Shown: positions 52,472 to 62,149 of the stretch, in pieces
How positions within the stretch are numbered: position 1 is the stretch's first letter
How the letters are laid out: every line of letters starts with the position of its first letter
Assembly: GCF_003033885.1 (NCBI RefSeq)
Contig: NZ_CP024081.1
Coordinates: 5,639,178-5,703,177 of the forward strand
Direction: 5' to 3'
From: Pseudomonas rhizophila
GTDB taxonomy: Bacteria; Pseudomonadota; Gammaproteobacteria; Pseudomonadales; Pseudomonadaceae
DNA: 64,000 nucleotides
Notes under the pieces: generated by a model
Told to the model about the DNA's origin: nothing
Databases searched by the model: none
Seen by the model: only the letters and a program-made list of their open reading frames with translations
Made by a program: the position numbers and the translations under genes

Positions 52472-54757
52472 TTAAAGCGACGAATATTTCTTGCGCAGAC
52501 GCTGACGGATCAGCTCGGCGAGGGTGTTCATGATGAAGGTGAACAGCAGCAGCACCAGTGCCGACAGGAACAGCACGCGGTAATGGCTGCCGCCGACTTC
52601 CGACTCAGGCATTTCCACCGCCACGTTGGCCGCCAGGGTGCGCAGACCTTCGAACAGGTTCATTTCCATGACCGGCGTGTTACCGGTGGCCATCAGCACG
52701 ATCATGGTTTCACCGACCGCACGGCCCATGCCGATCATCAGCGCCGAGAAGATGCCGGGGCTGGCGGTGAGAATCACCACGCGGGTCATGGTCTGCCACG
52801 GCGTGGCACCGAGGGCCAGCGAGCCCAGGGTCAGGCCACGCGGCACACTGAACACGGCGTCTTCAGCGATGGAGTAGATGTTCGGGATGACCGCAAAACC
52901 CATCGCCAGGCCGACTACCAGGGCGTTGCGCTGATCGTAGGTGATGCCCAGGTCATGGGAGATCCACATGCGCATGTCGCCACCGAAGAACCAGGCTTCC
53001 ATGTACGGGCTCATGTACAGCGAGAGCCAGCCCACGAACAGGATCACCGGGATCAGCATCGCGCTTTCCCAGCCCTCTGGCACCTTCAGGCGCACGGACT
53101 CAGGCAAGCGGCTGAAGACGAAACCGGCCACCAGGATGCCAACGGGCAACAACATCAGCAGGCTGAAGATACCTGGCAGGTGCCCTTCGACGTAGGGCGC
53201 CAGGAACAGGCCGGCGAAGAAACCGAGGATCACCGTCGGCATCGCTTCCATCAGTTCGATCACCGGCTTGACCTTGCGGCGCATGCCCGGGGCCATGAAG
53301 TACGCGGTGTAGATCGCGGCAGCAATCGCCAGCGGCGCAGCCAGCAGCATCGCGTAGAACGCCGCTTTCAGGGTGCCGAAGGTCAGCGGCGAAAGGCTCA
53401 TCTTGGGTTCGAAATCGGTGTTGGCCGCAGTCGATTGCCAGACGTATTTAGGCTCGTCGTAGTTTTCGTACCAGACCTTGCCCCACAACGCGCTCCACGA
53501 GACTTCCGGGTGCGGGTTATCCAGCAGCAACGGTTGCAACTTGCCGCCTTGCTCCACGATCAGACGGTTGGCCCGGGGCGACATGCCGAACAGGCCCTGG
53601 CCGTCGACCACCTGGTCCACCAGCAAGGTGCGGTGAGCGGTACTGTGGAACACGCCGAGTTTGCCGGAAGCGTCCAAGGCCACGAAACCTTTACGCCGTT
53701 CCTCGGCGGTGATCTCAACGATCGGCGCAGTGCCCATCTGGAACGTACGAATCTGTTTCAGGCGTTGCTCACCGTCCGCATCGCGGGCCATGAACCACTG
53801 AGCCAGGCCACCTGTGGAGTCACCAATGATCAGGGAAATCCCGCCTACCAATTGGGTGCTGGCGGTGACCTGGGCGTCGCCGTTCTCAAGCAGCTTGTAG
53901 CGACCGTTGAGGCTCTTTTCCCGCAGGCTGAACACATCGGCCTGGGCACGCCCGTTGACCACATACAGCCATTGCTGACGCGGGTCGACGAAGATGTTTT
54001 TGACCGGCTCGGTCATCTGCGGCAGATCGATACGCGTCTGCTCGCTGGTGACTTCACCGGTCATCATGTTTTCTTCGCTGGTGATCGACAGCACCTGCAG
54101 TTGCGCGCCCGTGGAACCGGCGAGCAACAGGGTCGAATCAGTGGCGTTGAGCGATACGTGCTCCAGCGGCGCGCCCTGCTCGTTGAGCACAATCGGCGTT
54201 TCGCCGTACGGGTACTCGATGGCCGGCGAAATGGTTTTCTTGCCGTCCGGATAGCTGACTTTATAGGTATGACGCACCACCAGTGCCTGGCCGTTGGACA
54301 GACCGATCACCACCAGCGGGCTGCCGGGTTGGTCTTCGCCGATGGAGGTCACGCTGGCACCCGCCGGCACCGGCAGGTCGACACGACGCAGCTCTGCTCC
54401 GGTATCGATGTCGAAGAACAGCGCCTGACCCTTGTCGGAGATCCGCATCGCCACCTGGTTCTGCTCTTCGATGGCGATCATCAGCGGTTTGCCGGCGTCC
54501 TGCATCCAGGCAGGAGTAATCGAGTCCTTGGAGGTCAGGTCCGCGCCCTGGAACAGCGGGAGGACCACATACGCCAGGAAGAAGAAAATCAGGGTAATGG
54601 CCGCCAGCACGGCGAGCCCGCCGACCAGAACGTACCAGCGGGTCAGGCGATCCTTGAGCGCGCGGATACGGCGCTTGCGTTGCAGTTCAGGCGTATTGAA
54701 GTCAATGCGCTTGGGAGGGGAAGTCGTAGTCATTGTGGAATTGGCCAGATCATTCAT
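52472..54757 (-). CDS. pstC: phosphate ABC transporter permease PstC, long form
   Basis: A 761-residue permease, long compared with E. coli PstC (319). Residues up to about 440 hold one membrane segment and a beta-rich periplasmic domain; the C-terminal 300 residues are the permease with coupling loop LGSLALGATPWQTMTR. Together with PstA it forms the phosphate channel. The ATG at 54757 has AGGG seven bases upstream; a GTG at 54763 is an alternative. The length is usual for pseudomonads. Confidence 0.94.
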   Translation of the reverse strand: MNDLANSTMTTTSPPKRIDFNTPELQRKRRIRALKDRLTRWYVLVGGLAVLAAITLIFFFLAYVVLPLFQGADLTSKDSITPAWMQDAGKPLMIAIEEQNQVAMRISDKGQALFFDIDTGAELRRVDLPVPAGASVTSIGEDQPGSPLVVIGLSNGQALVVRHTYKVSYPDGKKTISPAIEYPYGETPIVLNEQGAPLEHVSLNATDSTLLLAGSTGAQLQVLSITSEENMMTGEVTSEQTRIDLPQMTEPVKNIFVDPRQQWLYVVNGRAQADVFSLREKSLNGRYKLLENGDAQVTASTQLVGGISLIIGDSTGGLAQWFMARDADGEQRLKQIRTFQMGTAPIVEITAEERRKGFVALDASGKLGVFHSTAHRTLLVDQVVDGQGLFGMSPRANRLIVEQGGKLQPLLLDNPHPEVSWSALWGKVWYENYDEPKYVWQSTAANTDFEPKMSLSPLTFGTLKAAFYAMLLAAPLAIAAAIYTAYFMAPGMRRKVKPVIELMEAMPTVILGFFAGLFLAPYVEGHLPGIFSLLMLLPVGILVAGFVFSRLPESVRLKVPEGWESAMLIPVILFVGWLSLYMSPYMEAWFFGGDMRMWISHDLGITYDQRNALVVGLAMGFAVIPNIYSIAEDAVFSVPRGLTLGSLALGATPWQTMTRVVILTASPGIFSALMIGMGRAVGETMIVLMATGNTPVMEMNLFEGLRTLAANVAVEMPESEVGGSHYRVLFLSALVLLLFTFIMNTLAELIRQRLRKKYSSL

Positions 54758-54854
54758 GCGCACACCCTAGCGATCCTGTATGACAGAAAGATGACAATGC
54801 AGTGACGCAACAAATCCGCCGCCCGTGAATACCGGCAGCGGACAGAAATTGGGG

Positions 54855-54943
54855 TGTGGGGGGGCTTGCTCGGGATGGGGTCATCACATTCAAACCTCAA
54901 TGTTGACTGACCTACCGCTATCGCGAGCTAGCTCGCCCCCACA
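54855..54943. repeat. degenerate REPIN between pstS and pstC
   Basis: An inverted REP pair with several substitutions in both arms (GGGGGGGCTTGCTCGGGATG; TATCGCGAGCTAGCTCGCCC). It lies after pstS, whose product is needed in excess over the permease, so it may stabilise the pstS end of the mRNA. Confidence 0.75.
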
Positions 54944-54972
54944 AAAGCCCGGGTGTGGCCCGGGCTCAGGTG

Positions 54973-55971
54973 TTACTTCTTGGCGACGTTGCCGCCTTCG
55001 GACAGACCCAGGTCAGCCAGGGCCTTGGCGGCAACCTTGGCTGGCAGCGGGATGTAGCCGTCCTTGACCACAACTTCCTGACCTTGCTTGGACAGAACCA
55101 GCTTCAGGAACTCAGCTTCCAGCGGGGCCAGAGGCTTGTTCGGAGCCTTGTTGATGTAAACGTAGAGGAAACGCGACAGTGGGTACTTGCCGTTCAGGGT
55201 GTTTTCTTCGGTGTCTTCGATGAACTCGCCGCCTTCTTTCTTGGCAAGAGCAACGGTTTTCACGCTGGCGGTCTTGTAGCCGATGCCCGAGTAGCCAACG
55301 CCGTTGAGCGAGCTGCTGATGGACTGTACAACCGACGCCGAACCAGGCTGTTCATTGACGTTGGACTTGTAGTCGCCTTTGCACAGGGCTTCTTCTTTGA
55401 AGTAGCCGTAGGTGCCGGATACCGAGTTACGACCGAACAGCTGGATTGGCTTGTTGGCCAGGTCACCGGTCACGCCCAGGTCACCCCAGGTCTTGACGTC
55501 AGCCTTGGCGCCGCACAGGCGGGTCGACGAGAAAATTGCATCGACCTGAGCCATGGTCAGGCCTTTGATCGGGTTGTCCTTGTGTACGAACACCGCCAGG
55601 GCGTCCACGGCCACTGGAACAGCAGTAGGCTTGTAACCGTATTTGGTTTCGAAGGCCTGCAGCTCGTTGTCCTTCATCTTGCGGCTCATCGGGCCCAGGT
55701 TGGAGGTGCCTTCAGTCAGAGCAGGTGGCGCAGTGGAAGAACCGGCGGCCTGAATCTGGATATTTACGTTCGGGTATTCTTTCTTGTAGTTCTCGGCCCA
55801 CAGGGTCATCAGGTTGGCCAGAGTATCGGAGCCGACGCTGGACAGGTTGCCCGACACACCGGTGGTCTTGGTGTAGCTCGGGATGGCTGGGTCGACAGCG
55901 GCAACCGCGTGGGCGGTCGCAACGCCAGCGGCGACAAAGGTCATTGCCGTCATCAAACGCTTCAGTTTCAT
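54973..55971 (-). CDS. pstS: periplasmic phosphate-binding protein PstS
   Basis: A 332-residue binding protein with signal peptide ([20 protein letters not shown], cleaved near AHAVA), then ligand-contact segments [32 protein letters not shown] and [11 protein letters not shown]. It captures phosphate for PstCA. It is the first gene of the operon and has a Pho box about 75 bases upstream of its ATG. Confidence 0.96.
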   Translation of the reverse strand: MKLKRLMTAMTFVAAGVATAHAVAAVDPAIPSYTKTTGVSGNLSSVGSDTLANLMTLWAENYKKEYPNVNIQIQAAGSSTAPPALTEGTSNLGPMSRKMKDNELQAFETKYGYKPTAVPVAVDALAVFVHKDNPIKGLTMAQVDAIFSSTRLCGAKADVKTWGDLGVTGDLANKPIQLFGRNSVSGTYGYFKEEALCKGDYKSNVNEQPGSASVVQSISSSLNGVGYSGIGYKTASVKTVALAKKEGGEFIEDTEENTLNGKYPLSRFLYVYINKAPNKPLAPLEAEFLKLVLSKQGQEVVVKDGYIPLPAKVAAKALADLGLSEGGNVAKK

Positions 55972-56046
55972 GCCTTACTCCTAGCAGATAGGTGTGTTAA
56001 GTCGGCCAAGTATCGGTAAGCCGTGTGAACACTCTATGGCTGAAAT

Positions 56047-56064
56047 ATGACAATTGGATGAAAG
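56047..56064 (-). promoter_or_regulatory. Pho box upstream of pstS
   Basis: On the minus strand CTTTCAT-CCAA-TTGTCAT matches the PhoB box direct repeat (CTGTCAT-N4-CTGTCAT) with two mismatches. A third half-site-like CAGCCAT follows. Position and match support PhoB control of pstSCAB-phoU. Confidence 0.8.
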
Positions 56065-56102
56065 GCCATTATTGAGATTTAAAAGACGATCGCGCAGGCC
56101 CA

Positions 56103-56178
56103 ATCGCGAGCAGGCTCGCTCCCACAGGGGATGTGCGGTGAACGCAGATCCGGTGTGGGAGCGAGCCTGCTCGCGATG
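56103..56178. repeat. REPIN upstream of the pst operon
   Basis: Two REP palindromes in outward order (ATCGCGAGCAGGCTCGCTCC, then its reverse), between pstS and the end of the MHS transporter gene. Confidence 0.9.
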
Positions 56179-56201
56179 AAGTCAATACAGTCAATAACTG
56201 C

Positions 56202-57500
56202 TTAACGACCTTCCTTCCAGAGATACGCCCCCACCGCAATCCCGATACCGCAGATAACCGCCACGTAATAGGCCGGCCCCATCGGGCTTTCCTTGAGCAG
56301 CAAAGTGACGATCATCGGAGTCAGGCCGCCGAAGATTGCATAGGCCAGGTTGTAGGAGAACGACAGGCCGCTGAAGCGCACCACGGCCGGAAACGCCTTG
56401 ACCATGACATAGGGCACCGCGCCGATGGTGCCCACCAGCAGCCCGCTCAGGGCATAGAGCGGAAAGAGCCAGTCGGGGTGGTTGAACAGGCTGTGGTAGA
56501 AGGTCCAGGAGGTGATCAACAGCAACGCGCTGCCGAACACGAACACTCGCCCGGCACCGAAGCGGTCGGCCAGCACGCCCGAGCCGATGCAGCCAAAGCT
56601 CAGGAATACGATCGCCAGGCTGTTGGCCTGCAACGCGGTGGTCGGGCTGAAGTGATACACCGTTTGCAGCACGGTCGGGGTCATCAGGATGATCACGATG
56701 ATGCCGGCCGACAGCAGCCAGGTCAGCAACATCGAAAGGGCAATGGCGCCACGATGATCACGCAGCACCGCTCGCAACGGTACTTCCGCAGCCAGGGCCT
56801 TGCGCAGTTGCAGCTCGGCGAATATCGGGGTTTCGTGCAGCCAACGGCGCAGGTACACCGAGAACAGGCCGAACACACCCCCCATCAGGAACGGAATCCG
56901 CCAGGCGTAATCCGCGACCTCCACCGGCGTATAGATGCTGTTGATGGCCGTGGCCACCAACGAACCCAGCAAAATCCCCACGGTCAGGCCACACGTCAGC
57001 GTGCCGCAGGCGTAGCCGATGTGGCGCGCCGGAACGTGCTCGGAAACGAACACCCAGGCTCCCGGCACCTCACCACCAATGGCCGCGCCCTGGATCACGC
57101 GCATCAGCAACAGCAGAATCGGCGCCCACATGCCGATCTGGGCATAGGTCGGCAGCAATCCCATGATGAGGGTCGGCACGGCCATCATGAAAATGCTCAA
57201 GGTGAACATTTTCTTGCGTCCCAGCAGGTCACCGAAGTGAGCCATGATGATCCCGCCCAGCGGCCGGGCCAGATAACCGGCGGCAAAAATGCCGAACGTC
57301 TGCATCAAGCGCAGCCACTCAGGCATTTCGGCGGGGAAGAACAATTTGCCAACCACGGTGGCGAAGAACACGAAAATGATGAAATCGTAGAACTCCAGCG
57401 CACCGCCCAAGGCAGAAAGCGACAGGGTCTTGTAATCGTTACGGGTCAACGGACGAGCCGATTGAACGGGTGTCGCCGTGCTCGAAGGCGCAGTGGTCAT
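56202..57500 (-). CDS. MFS transporter, metabolite:H+ symporter (MHS) family
   Basis: A 432-residue, 12-segment transporter. It shows the MHS signature regions: GALEFYDFIIFVFFATVVGK in helix 1, ARPLGGIIMAHFGDLLGRKK in the 2-3 loop, and RVIQGAAIGGEVPGAWVFVS. Substrates in this family are usually carboxylates such as citrate, proline or alpha-ketoglutarate; none can be fixed from sequence. The ATG at 57500 fits the family N-terminus; the frame is open to 57806 without conservation. Monocistronic. Confidence 0.88.
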   Translation of the reverse strand: MTTAPSSTATPVQSARPLTRNDYKTLSLSALGGALEFYDFIIFVFFATVVGKLFFPAEMPEWLRLMQTFGIFAAGYLARPLGGIIMAHFGDLLGRKKMFTLSIFMMAVPTLIMGLLPTYAQIGMWAPILLLLMRVIQGAAIGGEVPGAWVFVSEHVPARHIGYACGTLTCGLTVGILLGSLVATAINSIYTPVEVADYAWRIPFLMGGVFGLFSVYLRRWLHETPIFAELQLRKALAAEVPLRAVLRDHRGAIALSMLLTWLLSAGIIVIILMTPTVLQTVYHFSPTTALQANSLAIVFLSFGCIGSGVLADRFGAGRVFVFGSALLLITSWTFYHSLFNHPDWLFPLYALSGLLVGTIGAVPYVMVKAFPAVVRFSGLSFSYNLAYAIFGGLTPMIVTLLLKESPMGPAYYVAVICGIGIAVGAYLWKEGR

Positions 57501-57862
57501 GGCAAGGGCTTCTCTTATAGTCAGTTCTGCAACCCCGGACAACGGTGGGCAGGCTCGGCACGATAGCAAATTGTTCAAAAAAGCACATAGAGGTGCGTAA
57601 TTGACAGTCAAAATCGGAACCGGGTGGTCGTCTCGACGTCTATCGCTCGATATACTCGCAACCTTGCAACACTCTGTAAGGGGTTGCTGTGCGAAAACGT
57701 CGTTGGTGGCGTAGTAACCTGCCAGCCGGTTTCGCAGAGTTTCCCTTTGGCACGCCTTTACGAAAAACGTGACGAACGCATGTTCGGGCTGAATCGTTTT
57801 TTTCAAAGACGGCTATTCACCTGATACATAAGACAGAGTTACGGGTCAGAGGCACCCCCGGC
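57501..57862. other. divergent intergenic region
   Basis: It lies between the MHS transporter and the thioesterase gene. Small open frames are present but none has a good start, codon use or recognisable product. A TTGACA occurs at 57601 without a clear -10 partner. I see no gene. Confidence 0.5.
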
Positions 57863-58267
57863 ATGATAGAGCTCGAACAGGAAGATCCAATCCCGCAAGG
57901 CGACCTGGCCCTGCAAATCACCGCGCTTCCCCGCGAAACCAACGGCTTTGGCGATATTTTCGGCGGCTGGCTGGTTTCCCAGATGGACTTGGCCGGCACG
58001 GCCATGGCCAGCAAAGTGGCCGGTGGACGCGTGGCCACCGTGGCGATCGACCGCATGGCATTTCTGGTGCCGGTGGCCGTGGGTGCCCAGCTGTCTTTTT
58101 ATACCCAGGCGCTGGAGATCGGCCGCAGTTCGATCCAGATGATGGTCGAGGTCTGGAGTGACGATCCGCTGTCCAGCGAATGGCGCAAGGTCACCGAGGC
58201 GGTGTTTGTGTTCGTCGCCATCGATGGCAGTGGCCGTACCCGCTCGGTTCCGCCGCGCGCCCGTTAA
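57863..58267 (+). CDS. acyl-CoA thioesterase, hotdog fold (YciA-like)
   Basis: A 134-residue hotdog protein: LPRETNGFGDIFGGWLVSQM (active-site Asn/Asp region with FGG), GRVATVAIDRMAFLVPV and a late VTEAVFVFVAID strand. It hydrolyses acyl-CoA thioesters in the cytosol. It is short but within the YciA range. It is followed 57 bases later by the mutarotase gene on the same strand. Confidence 0.9.
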   Translation: MIELEQEDPIPQGDLALQITALPRETNGFGDIFGGWLVSQMDLAGTAMASKVAGGRVATVAIDRMAFLVPVAVGAQLSFYTQALEIGRSSIQMMVEVWSDDPLSSEWRKVTEAVFVFVAIDGSGRTRSVPPRAR

Positions 58268-58324
58268 ACACGGGGGCCGTTTTGCGGTCCATTGCAGTTC
58301 ATGTTCCTGAGCGAGACTTGCAGT

Positions 58325-59224
58325 ATGCCTACGCCCCATGTCGAAGCCGTCAAACTGGATGAACTGAACGGCTGGCGCATCCGCCACGGTCAGGCCGAGT
58401 TGCTGGTGGCCCAGCAAGGCGCGCACATCCTCAGCTATCAGGTCGACGGCCAGCCGCCGCTGATCTGGCTCAACGACCAGGCAACGTTCAAGGCGGGCAA
58501 GAGCATCCGTGCCGGGGTGCCGGTGTGCTGGCCGTGGTTCGGCAACCTGACGCGCAACCCCGACAGCGTGCAGGCCATGCGCGTGAGCAACGATCCGGCC
58601 ACCGCTCACGGCCTGGTGCGGGCCATGGATTGGGAGCTCAAGGGCATCGAAGCCCAGGGCGAGAGCCTGAAAGTGGAATTCGTGCTGCCCTACCCCGAAA
58701 ACGGCCTCTCGGGCTGGCCCCATCAGGTGGACCTGACGCTGACTATCGTGATGGACGAGCAGTTGCACATCCACCTCACCAGCCATAACCGCGGCAGCGA
58801 AACCGTCAGCCTGAGCCAGGCGCTGCACAGTTACTTCGCTGTCAGTGACGTGCGCAACGTGCATGTCGAAGGCGTGGATGGCTTGCGTTATATCGAAACA
58901 CTGGACGACTGGAATACCGTGACCCAGGCCGGCGATCTGCACTTTGCCGGCGAGACTGATCGCATCTATCTCGATACCCCAGCGAAGCTGAGCATCGTTG
59001 ACCCGCACTGGGAACGACGCATCGAACTGACCAGCAGCGGTTCACGCTCGGCGGTGATCTGGAACCCCTGGACCGAACGCGCCAAGGCCTTCAGCGACAT
59101 GGCCGACGATGGCTGGCAGCGCATGCTGTGTATCGAGACGGCGAATGTGATGGACGATGTGGTAACGCTGTTGCCGCAGGCCAGTCATACCCTCGGGGTG
59201 AGCATCGGTAGCAAGCCGCTCTAA
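58325..59224 (+). CDS. D-hexose-6-phosphate mutarotase (YeaD-like)
   Basis: A 299-residue aldose-1-epimerase-like enzyme. It contains QGAHILSYQVDGQPPLIWLN with the substrate-binding segment, RAGVPVCWPWFGN, a catalytic His in ATAHGLVRAMDW, and a C-terminal ETANVMDDVVTL with Glu. It interconverts alpha and beta hexose-6-phosphates. The ATG at 58325 gives the usual length; the frame is open to 58292. Confidence 0.9.
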   Translation: MPTPHVEAVKLDELNGWRIRHGQAELLVAQQGAHILSYQVDGQPPLIWLNDQATFKAGKSIRAGVPVCWPWFGNLTRNPDSVQAMRVSNDPATAHGLVRAMDWELKGIEAQGESLKVEFVLPYPENGLSGWPHQVDLTLTIVMDEQLHIHLTSHNRGSETVSLSQALHSYFAVSDVRNVHVEGVDGLRYIETLDDWNTVTQAGDLHFAGETDRIYLDTPAKLSIVDPHWERRIELTSSGSRSAVIWNPWTERAKAFSDMADDGWQRMLCIETANVMDDVVTLLPQASHTLGVSIGSKPL

Positions 59225-59241
59225 GCCACACCACAAAACTT

Positions 59242-59329
59242 TGTGGGAGCGAGCCTGCTCGCGATAGCGGACTGACCGTCAATATCGTTGAGACTGACCC
59301 ACCGCTTCGCGAGCAGGCTCGCTCCCACA
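59242..59329. repeat. REPIN between convergent genes
   Basis: An inverted pair of REP palindromes between the mutarotase gene and the DUF3299-type gene, with arms of about 25 bases; the right arm reads TTCGCGAGCAGGC, one base off the consensus. Confidence 0.9.
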
Positions 59330-59357
59330 TTGGGATTTGTATCAGGCCAGCCGGCCG

Positions 59358-59894
59358 TTACAGATCCGCCTCCTGCACCACCCTCACCTTTTCCGCTTCC
59401 AGCGCGTACGCCGCGCTGGCCAGGTCGTTGTCGACCTTTTCGATCTTCAGCGTGCCGGTCACCCAGAGCGGTGTGTAGATGTCGTCCAGCTTCAAACCCT
59501 TGGGATAGCGCACCAGTATCAGTTGATTGGGCGGTGGTGGCGGGACGTGAATGCAGGCGCCGGGGTAAGGCACCAGGAAGAACAGCGTGCTGCGGCCCTT
59601 GGCGTCGGACTCCAGCGGCACCGGGTAGCCGCCCAGGCGGATATGCCGGTCGTTCATCGACGCCACGGTCTTGCTCGAATACATCACCGCCGGTAAGCCC
59701 TTGCTTTGTTTCAAGCCACCTTTTTCGGTGAAGGTGCCGCTGGCTTCGGGGGTGTTGTGGTCAATCTCGGGCATGGCCTCGAGGGCTTTCTGATCCGACT
59801 TGGGCATCAGTTCGAGCCAGTCGGTTTCCGGCAGTTCGGCGGCGTGGGCCAGGCCGCTGCCCAGCAGAAGGAGGGTCAAGACTAAACGGCGCAT
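59358..59894 (-). CDS. DUF3299-family exported protein
   Basis: A 178-residue protein with a signal peptide (LVLTLLLLGSGLAHA-A) and a DUF3299 domain: LGGYPVPLESD, then PYPGACIHVPPPPPNQ and a C-terminal WVTGTLKIEK strand. The family is of unknown function and often found in the envelope of gammaproteobacteria. The ATG at 59894 places the signal peptide at the N-terminus; five more in-frame codons lie upstream. Confidence 0.87.
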   Translation of the reverse strand: MRRLVLTLLLLGSGLAHAAELPETDWLELMPKSDQKALEAMPEIDHNTPEASGTFTEKGGLKQSKGLPAVMYSSKTVASMNDRHIRLGGYPVPLESDAKGRSTLFFLVPYPGACIHVPPPPPNQLILVRYPKGLKLDDIYTPLWVTGTLKIEKVDNDLASAAYALEAEKVRVVQEADL

Positions 59895-59981
59895 GAATGA
59901 GCTCGGCAATAAGTAGGAAGTACGACGCCGGGCATTCTAGCCCTCCCTGCGCGCCAACGCAGAGGGGGCTTTGTCACAGAA

Positions 59982-60227
59982 TCAGTTTCTTTTGATCAGA
60001 CCGTAGATCACCAGCAACACCACCGCGCCCACCAGGGCACCGATGAAACCGGCGCCTTCGCCAGCCTGGTAGATGCCCAGGGCCTGGCCGCCGTAAGTGG
60101 CTGCCAACGAACCGCCGATACCGAGCAGGATGGTCATGATCCAGCCCATGCTGTCATCGCCCGGCTTCAGGAAGCGCGCCAGCAGGCCCACGATCAAGCC
60201 GATAAAGATGGTTCCAATGATTCCCAT
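59982..60227 (-). CDS. GlsB/YeaQ/YmgE-family small membrane protein
   Basis: An 81-residue protein with three hydrophobic segments and the family motif FLKPGDDSMGWIMTILLGIG. Such proteins, misleadingly labelled transglycosylase-associated, are linked to general stress. It lies downstream of purK with about 100 bases between, on the same strand but probably separately transcribed, since a CCAAAGCCCG palindrome (60257-60277) stands between. Confidence 0.9.
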   Translation of the reverse strand: MGIIGTIFIGLIVGLLARFLKPGDDSMGWIMTILLGIGGSLAATYGGQALGIYQAGEGAGFIGALVGAVVLLVIYGLIKRN

Positions 60228-60330
60228 GGCATTTCCCTCTGAGGTAAGTCGCTAGACCAAAGCCCGTTCGGGCTTTGGCACCTAGCCATCAGAGAAGTTA
60301 GCCGACCAATGGTTCCACCGACACTGAAGA

Positions 60331-61416
60331 CTATTGTTCGGCGATCAGTGTCTCGACCTTGATGATCTGCTGGGCCAGCGTGGCCCGGTCAGCGCAGCGC
60401 AGGTTGGCGTGACCGACCTTGCGCCCGGCCTTGAACGCCTTGCCATAGTGATGCAGGTGGCAATCGGCAATCGCCAGGACTTTCTCGCTGTCCGGCACCT
60501 TGCCGATGAAATTGAGCATCGCGCTTTCGCCGACTTTGGCGGTCGAGCCCAGCGGCAGCCCGGCCACCGCCCGCAGGTGGTTTTCAAACTGGCTGCACTC
60601 GGCGCCTTCGGTGGTCCAGTGCCCGGAGTTGTGCACGCGCGGGGCGATTTCATTGGCCTTGAGGCCGCCGTCCACTTCAAAGAACTCGAACGCCATCACG
60701 CCGACATAGTCCAGTTGCTTGAGCACACGGCTGGAGTAGTCCTCGGCCAGGGCCTGCAGCGGATGATCGGTGCTGGCAACGGACAGCTTGAGAATGCCGT
60801 CCTTGTGGGTGTTGTGCACCAGCGGATAGAAACGGATTTCCCCGTCGCGAGCCCGCACGGCGATCAACGAGACTTCCCCGGTGAACGGTACAAAACCTTC
60901 CAGCAGGCAGGCCACGCTGCCCAGCTCGGCGAACGTGCCGGCCACATCCTCAGGATTGCGCAGGACTTTCTGGCCCTTGCCGTCGTAGCCCAGGGTGCGA
61001 GTCTTGAGGACGGCCGGCAGGCCGATGGAAGCAACGGCGGCTTCCAGGTCGGCCTGGGACTGGATGTCGGCGAACGCGGGTGTAGGGATGCCCAGGTCCT
61101 TGAACATGTTCTTTTCGAACCAGCGGTCGCGGGCGATGCGCAAGGCTTCGGCACTCGGGTAGACCGGGACGAACTGGGACAGGAAGGCAACGGTTTCGGC
61201 CGGGACGCTCTCGAACTCGAAGGTCACCAGATCGACTTCATCGGCCAGTTGGCGCAAATGGTCCTGATCACCGTAGTCGGCCCGCAGGTGTTCACCCAGC
61301 GCGCTGGCGCAGGCGTCCGGCGCCGGATCGAGGAAAGCGAAGTTCATTCCCAGCGGCGTTCCCGCCAGGGCCAACATGCGACCCAACTGGCCGCCACCGA
61401 TTACACCGATCTTCAT
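60331..61416 (-). CDS. purK: 5-(carboxyamino)imidazole ribonucleotide synthase PurK
   Basis: A 361-residue ATP-grasp enzyme that carboxylates AIR to N5-CAIR in purine synthesis. It has the N-terminal GGGQLGRMLA, the ATP-grasp TRTLGYDGKGQ loop and VMAFEFFEVDGGLKANEIAP with Mg-binding Glu/Asn. It lies 12 bases downstream of purE, the order typical of proteobacteria, and both are one transcript. Confidence 0.96.
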   Translation of the reverse strand: MKIGVIGGGQLGRMLALAGTPLGMNFAFLDPAPDACASALGEHLRADYGDQDHLRQLADEVDLVTFEFESVPAETVAFLSQFVPVYPSAEALRIARDRWFEKNMFKDLGIPTPAFADIQSQADLEAAVASIGLPAVLKTRTLGYDGKGQKVLRNPEDVAGTFAELGSVACLLEGFVPFTGEVSLIAVRARDGEIRFYPLVHNTHKDGILKLSVASTDHPLQALAEDYSSRVLKQLDYVGVMAFEFFEVDGGLKANEIAPRVHNSGHWTTEGAECSQFENHLRAVAGLPLGSTAKVGESAMLNFIGKVPDSEKVLAIADCHLHHYGKAFKAGRKVGHANLRCADRATLAQQIIKVETLIAEQ

Positions 61417-61428
61417 TCGTCAACCACC

Positions 61429-61920
61429 TCAGGCAATGCGTGGGTCTGGATTGTCCAGGACGCTGTCTGTCTGCTCAGCACGGAATTTTTTCAGCACGGT
61501 ATGAAATTGTGGGTGCTTGGCGCCCAGGATGCTCGCCGACAGCAGGGCCGCGTTGATCGCACCGGCCTTGCCGATGGCCAGGGTCGCGACCGGAATGCCG
61601 GCCGGCATCTGCACGATCGACAGCAGCGAATCGACGCCCGAGAGCATCGACGACTGCACCGGCACGCCCAGCACCGGCAGGTGAGTCTTGGCCGCACACA
61701 TGCCTGGCAGGTGGGCCGCGCCACCGGCACCGGCGATGATCACCTCGATGCCACGCGCCTCAGCCTCTTCGGCGTACTGGAACAGCAGGTCCGGGGTGCG
61801 GTGGGCGGAGACCACTTTCACCTCGTAAGGGATGCCGAGCTTTTCCAGCATATCGGCGGTGTGGCTAAGGGTGGACCAATCGGACTTGGAGCCCATGATC
61901 ACGCCAACCAGTGCACTCAT
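61429..61920 (-). CDS. purE: N5-CAIR mutase PurE
   Basis: A 163-residue class I PurE that converts N5-CAIR to [24 protein letters not shown] and [15 protein letters not shown] hold the substrate Ser and catalytic His, and [11 protein letters not shown] is the phosphate loop. GAGAGAAGAGG-type purine-rich sequence precedes the start. A terminator hairpin sits about 40 bases upstream, in the leader. Confidence 0.96.
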   Translation of the reverse strand: MSALVGVIMGSKSDWSTLSHTADMLEKLGIPYEVKVVSAHRTPDLLFQYAEEAEARGIEVIIAGAGGAAHLPGMCAAKTHLPVLGVPVQSSMLSGVDSLLSIVQMPAGIPVATLAIGKAGAINAALLSASILGAKHPQFHTVLKKFRAEQTDSVLDNPDPRIA

Positions 61921-61958
61921 CGTCGTGCCTCTTCTCTCTGGGCGCCCGCAGGCGCGTC

Positions 61959-62000
61959 AAAAAACAACAAGCCACGCAGGAAACCGGCGTGGCTTGTTGT
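61959..62000 (-). terminator. leader terminator (possible attenuator) upstream of purE
   Basis: On the minus strand ACAACAAGCCACGC pairs perfectly with GCGTGGCTTGTTGT and is followed by TTTTTT, ending 39 bases before the purE ATG. With a candidate -10 TATACT at 62039-62044 upstream, it would terminate most leader transcripts unless read through. Confidence 0.75.
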
Positions 62001-62038
62001 ACGAATTATGGCCGATCTGGACCGGCCGAAGGCCGCGC

Positions 62039-62044
62039 AGTATA
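62039..62044 (-). promoter_or_regulatory. candidate -10 element of the purEK promoter
   Basis: TATACT on the minus strand; the -35 is weak (about TGTTTA, 17 bases further upstream). It would give a leader of about 110 bases containing a GGCC-rich hairpin and the terminator. Confidence 0.35.
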
Positions 62045-62149
62045 CCTCAATGAAATAGATAAACAGCCCCTGTCGCGACCATCTGTCATTTGTGGTTAAA
62101 CGGCGGTTTTATTGACTCTCAGGTCAGCGAAAAAGCACCACAATTCCCC

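Noticed and set aside
52265..54805. An 846-codon open frame on the plus strand
   Set aside because: It is entirely antisense to pstC and has the Gln/His/Gly-rich composition of a shadow frame in GC-rich DNA.
61964..62110. A ZTP (pfl) or purine riboswitch upstream of purE
   Set aside because: The conserved core sequences of these aptamers are not present; only the terminator and a GGCC hairpin are visible.
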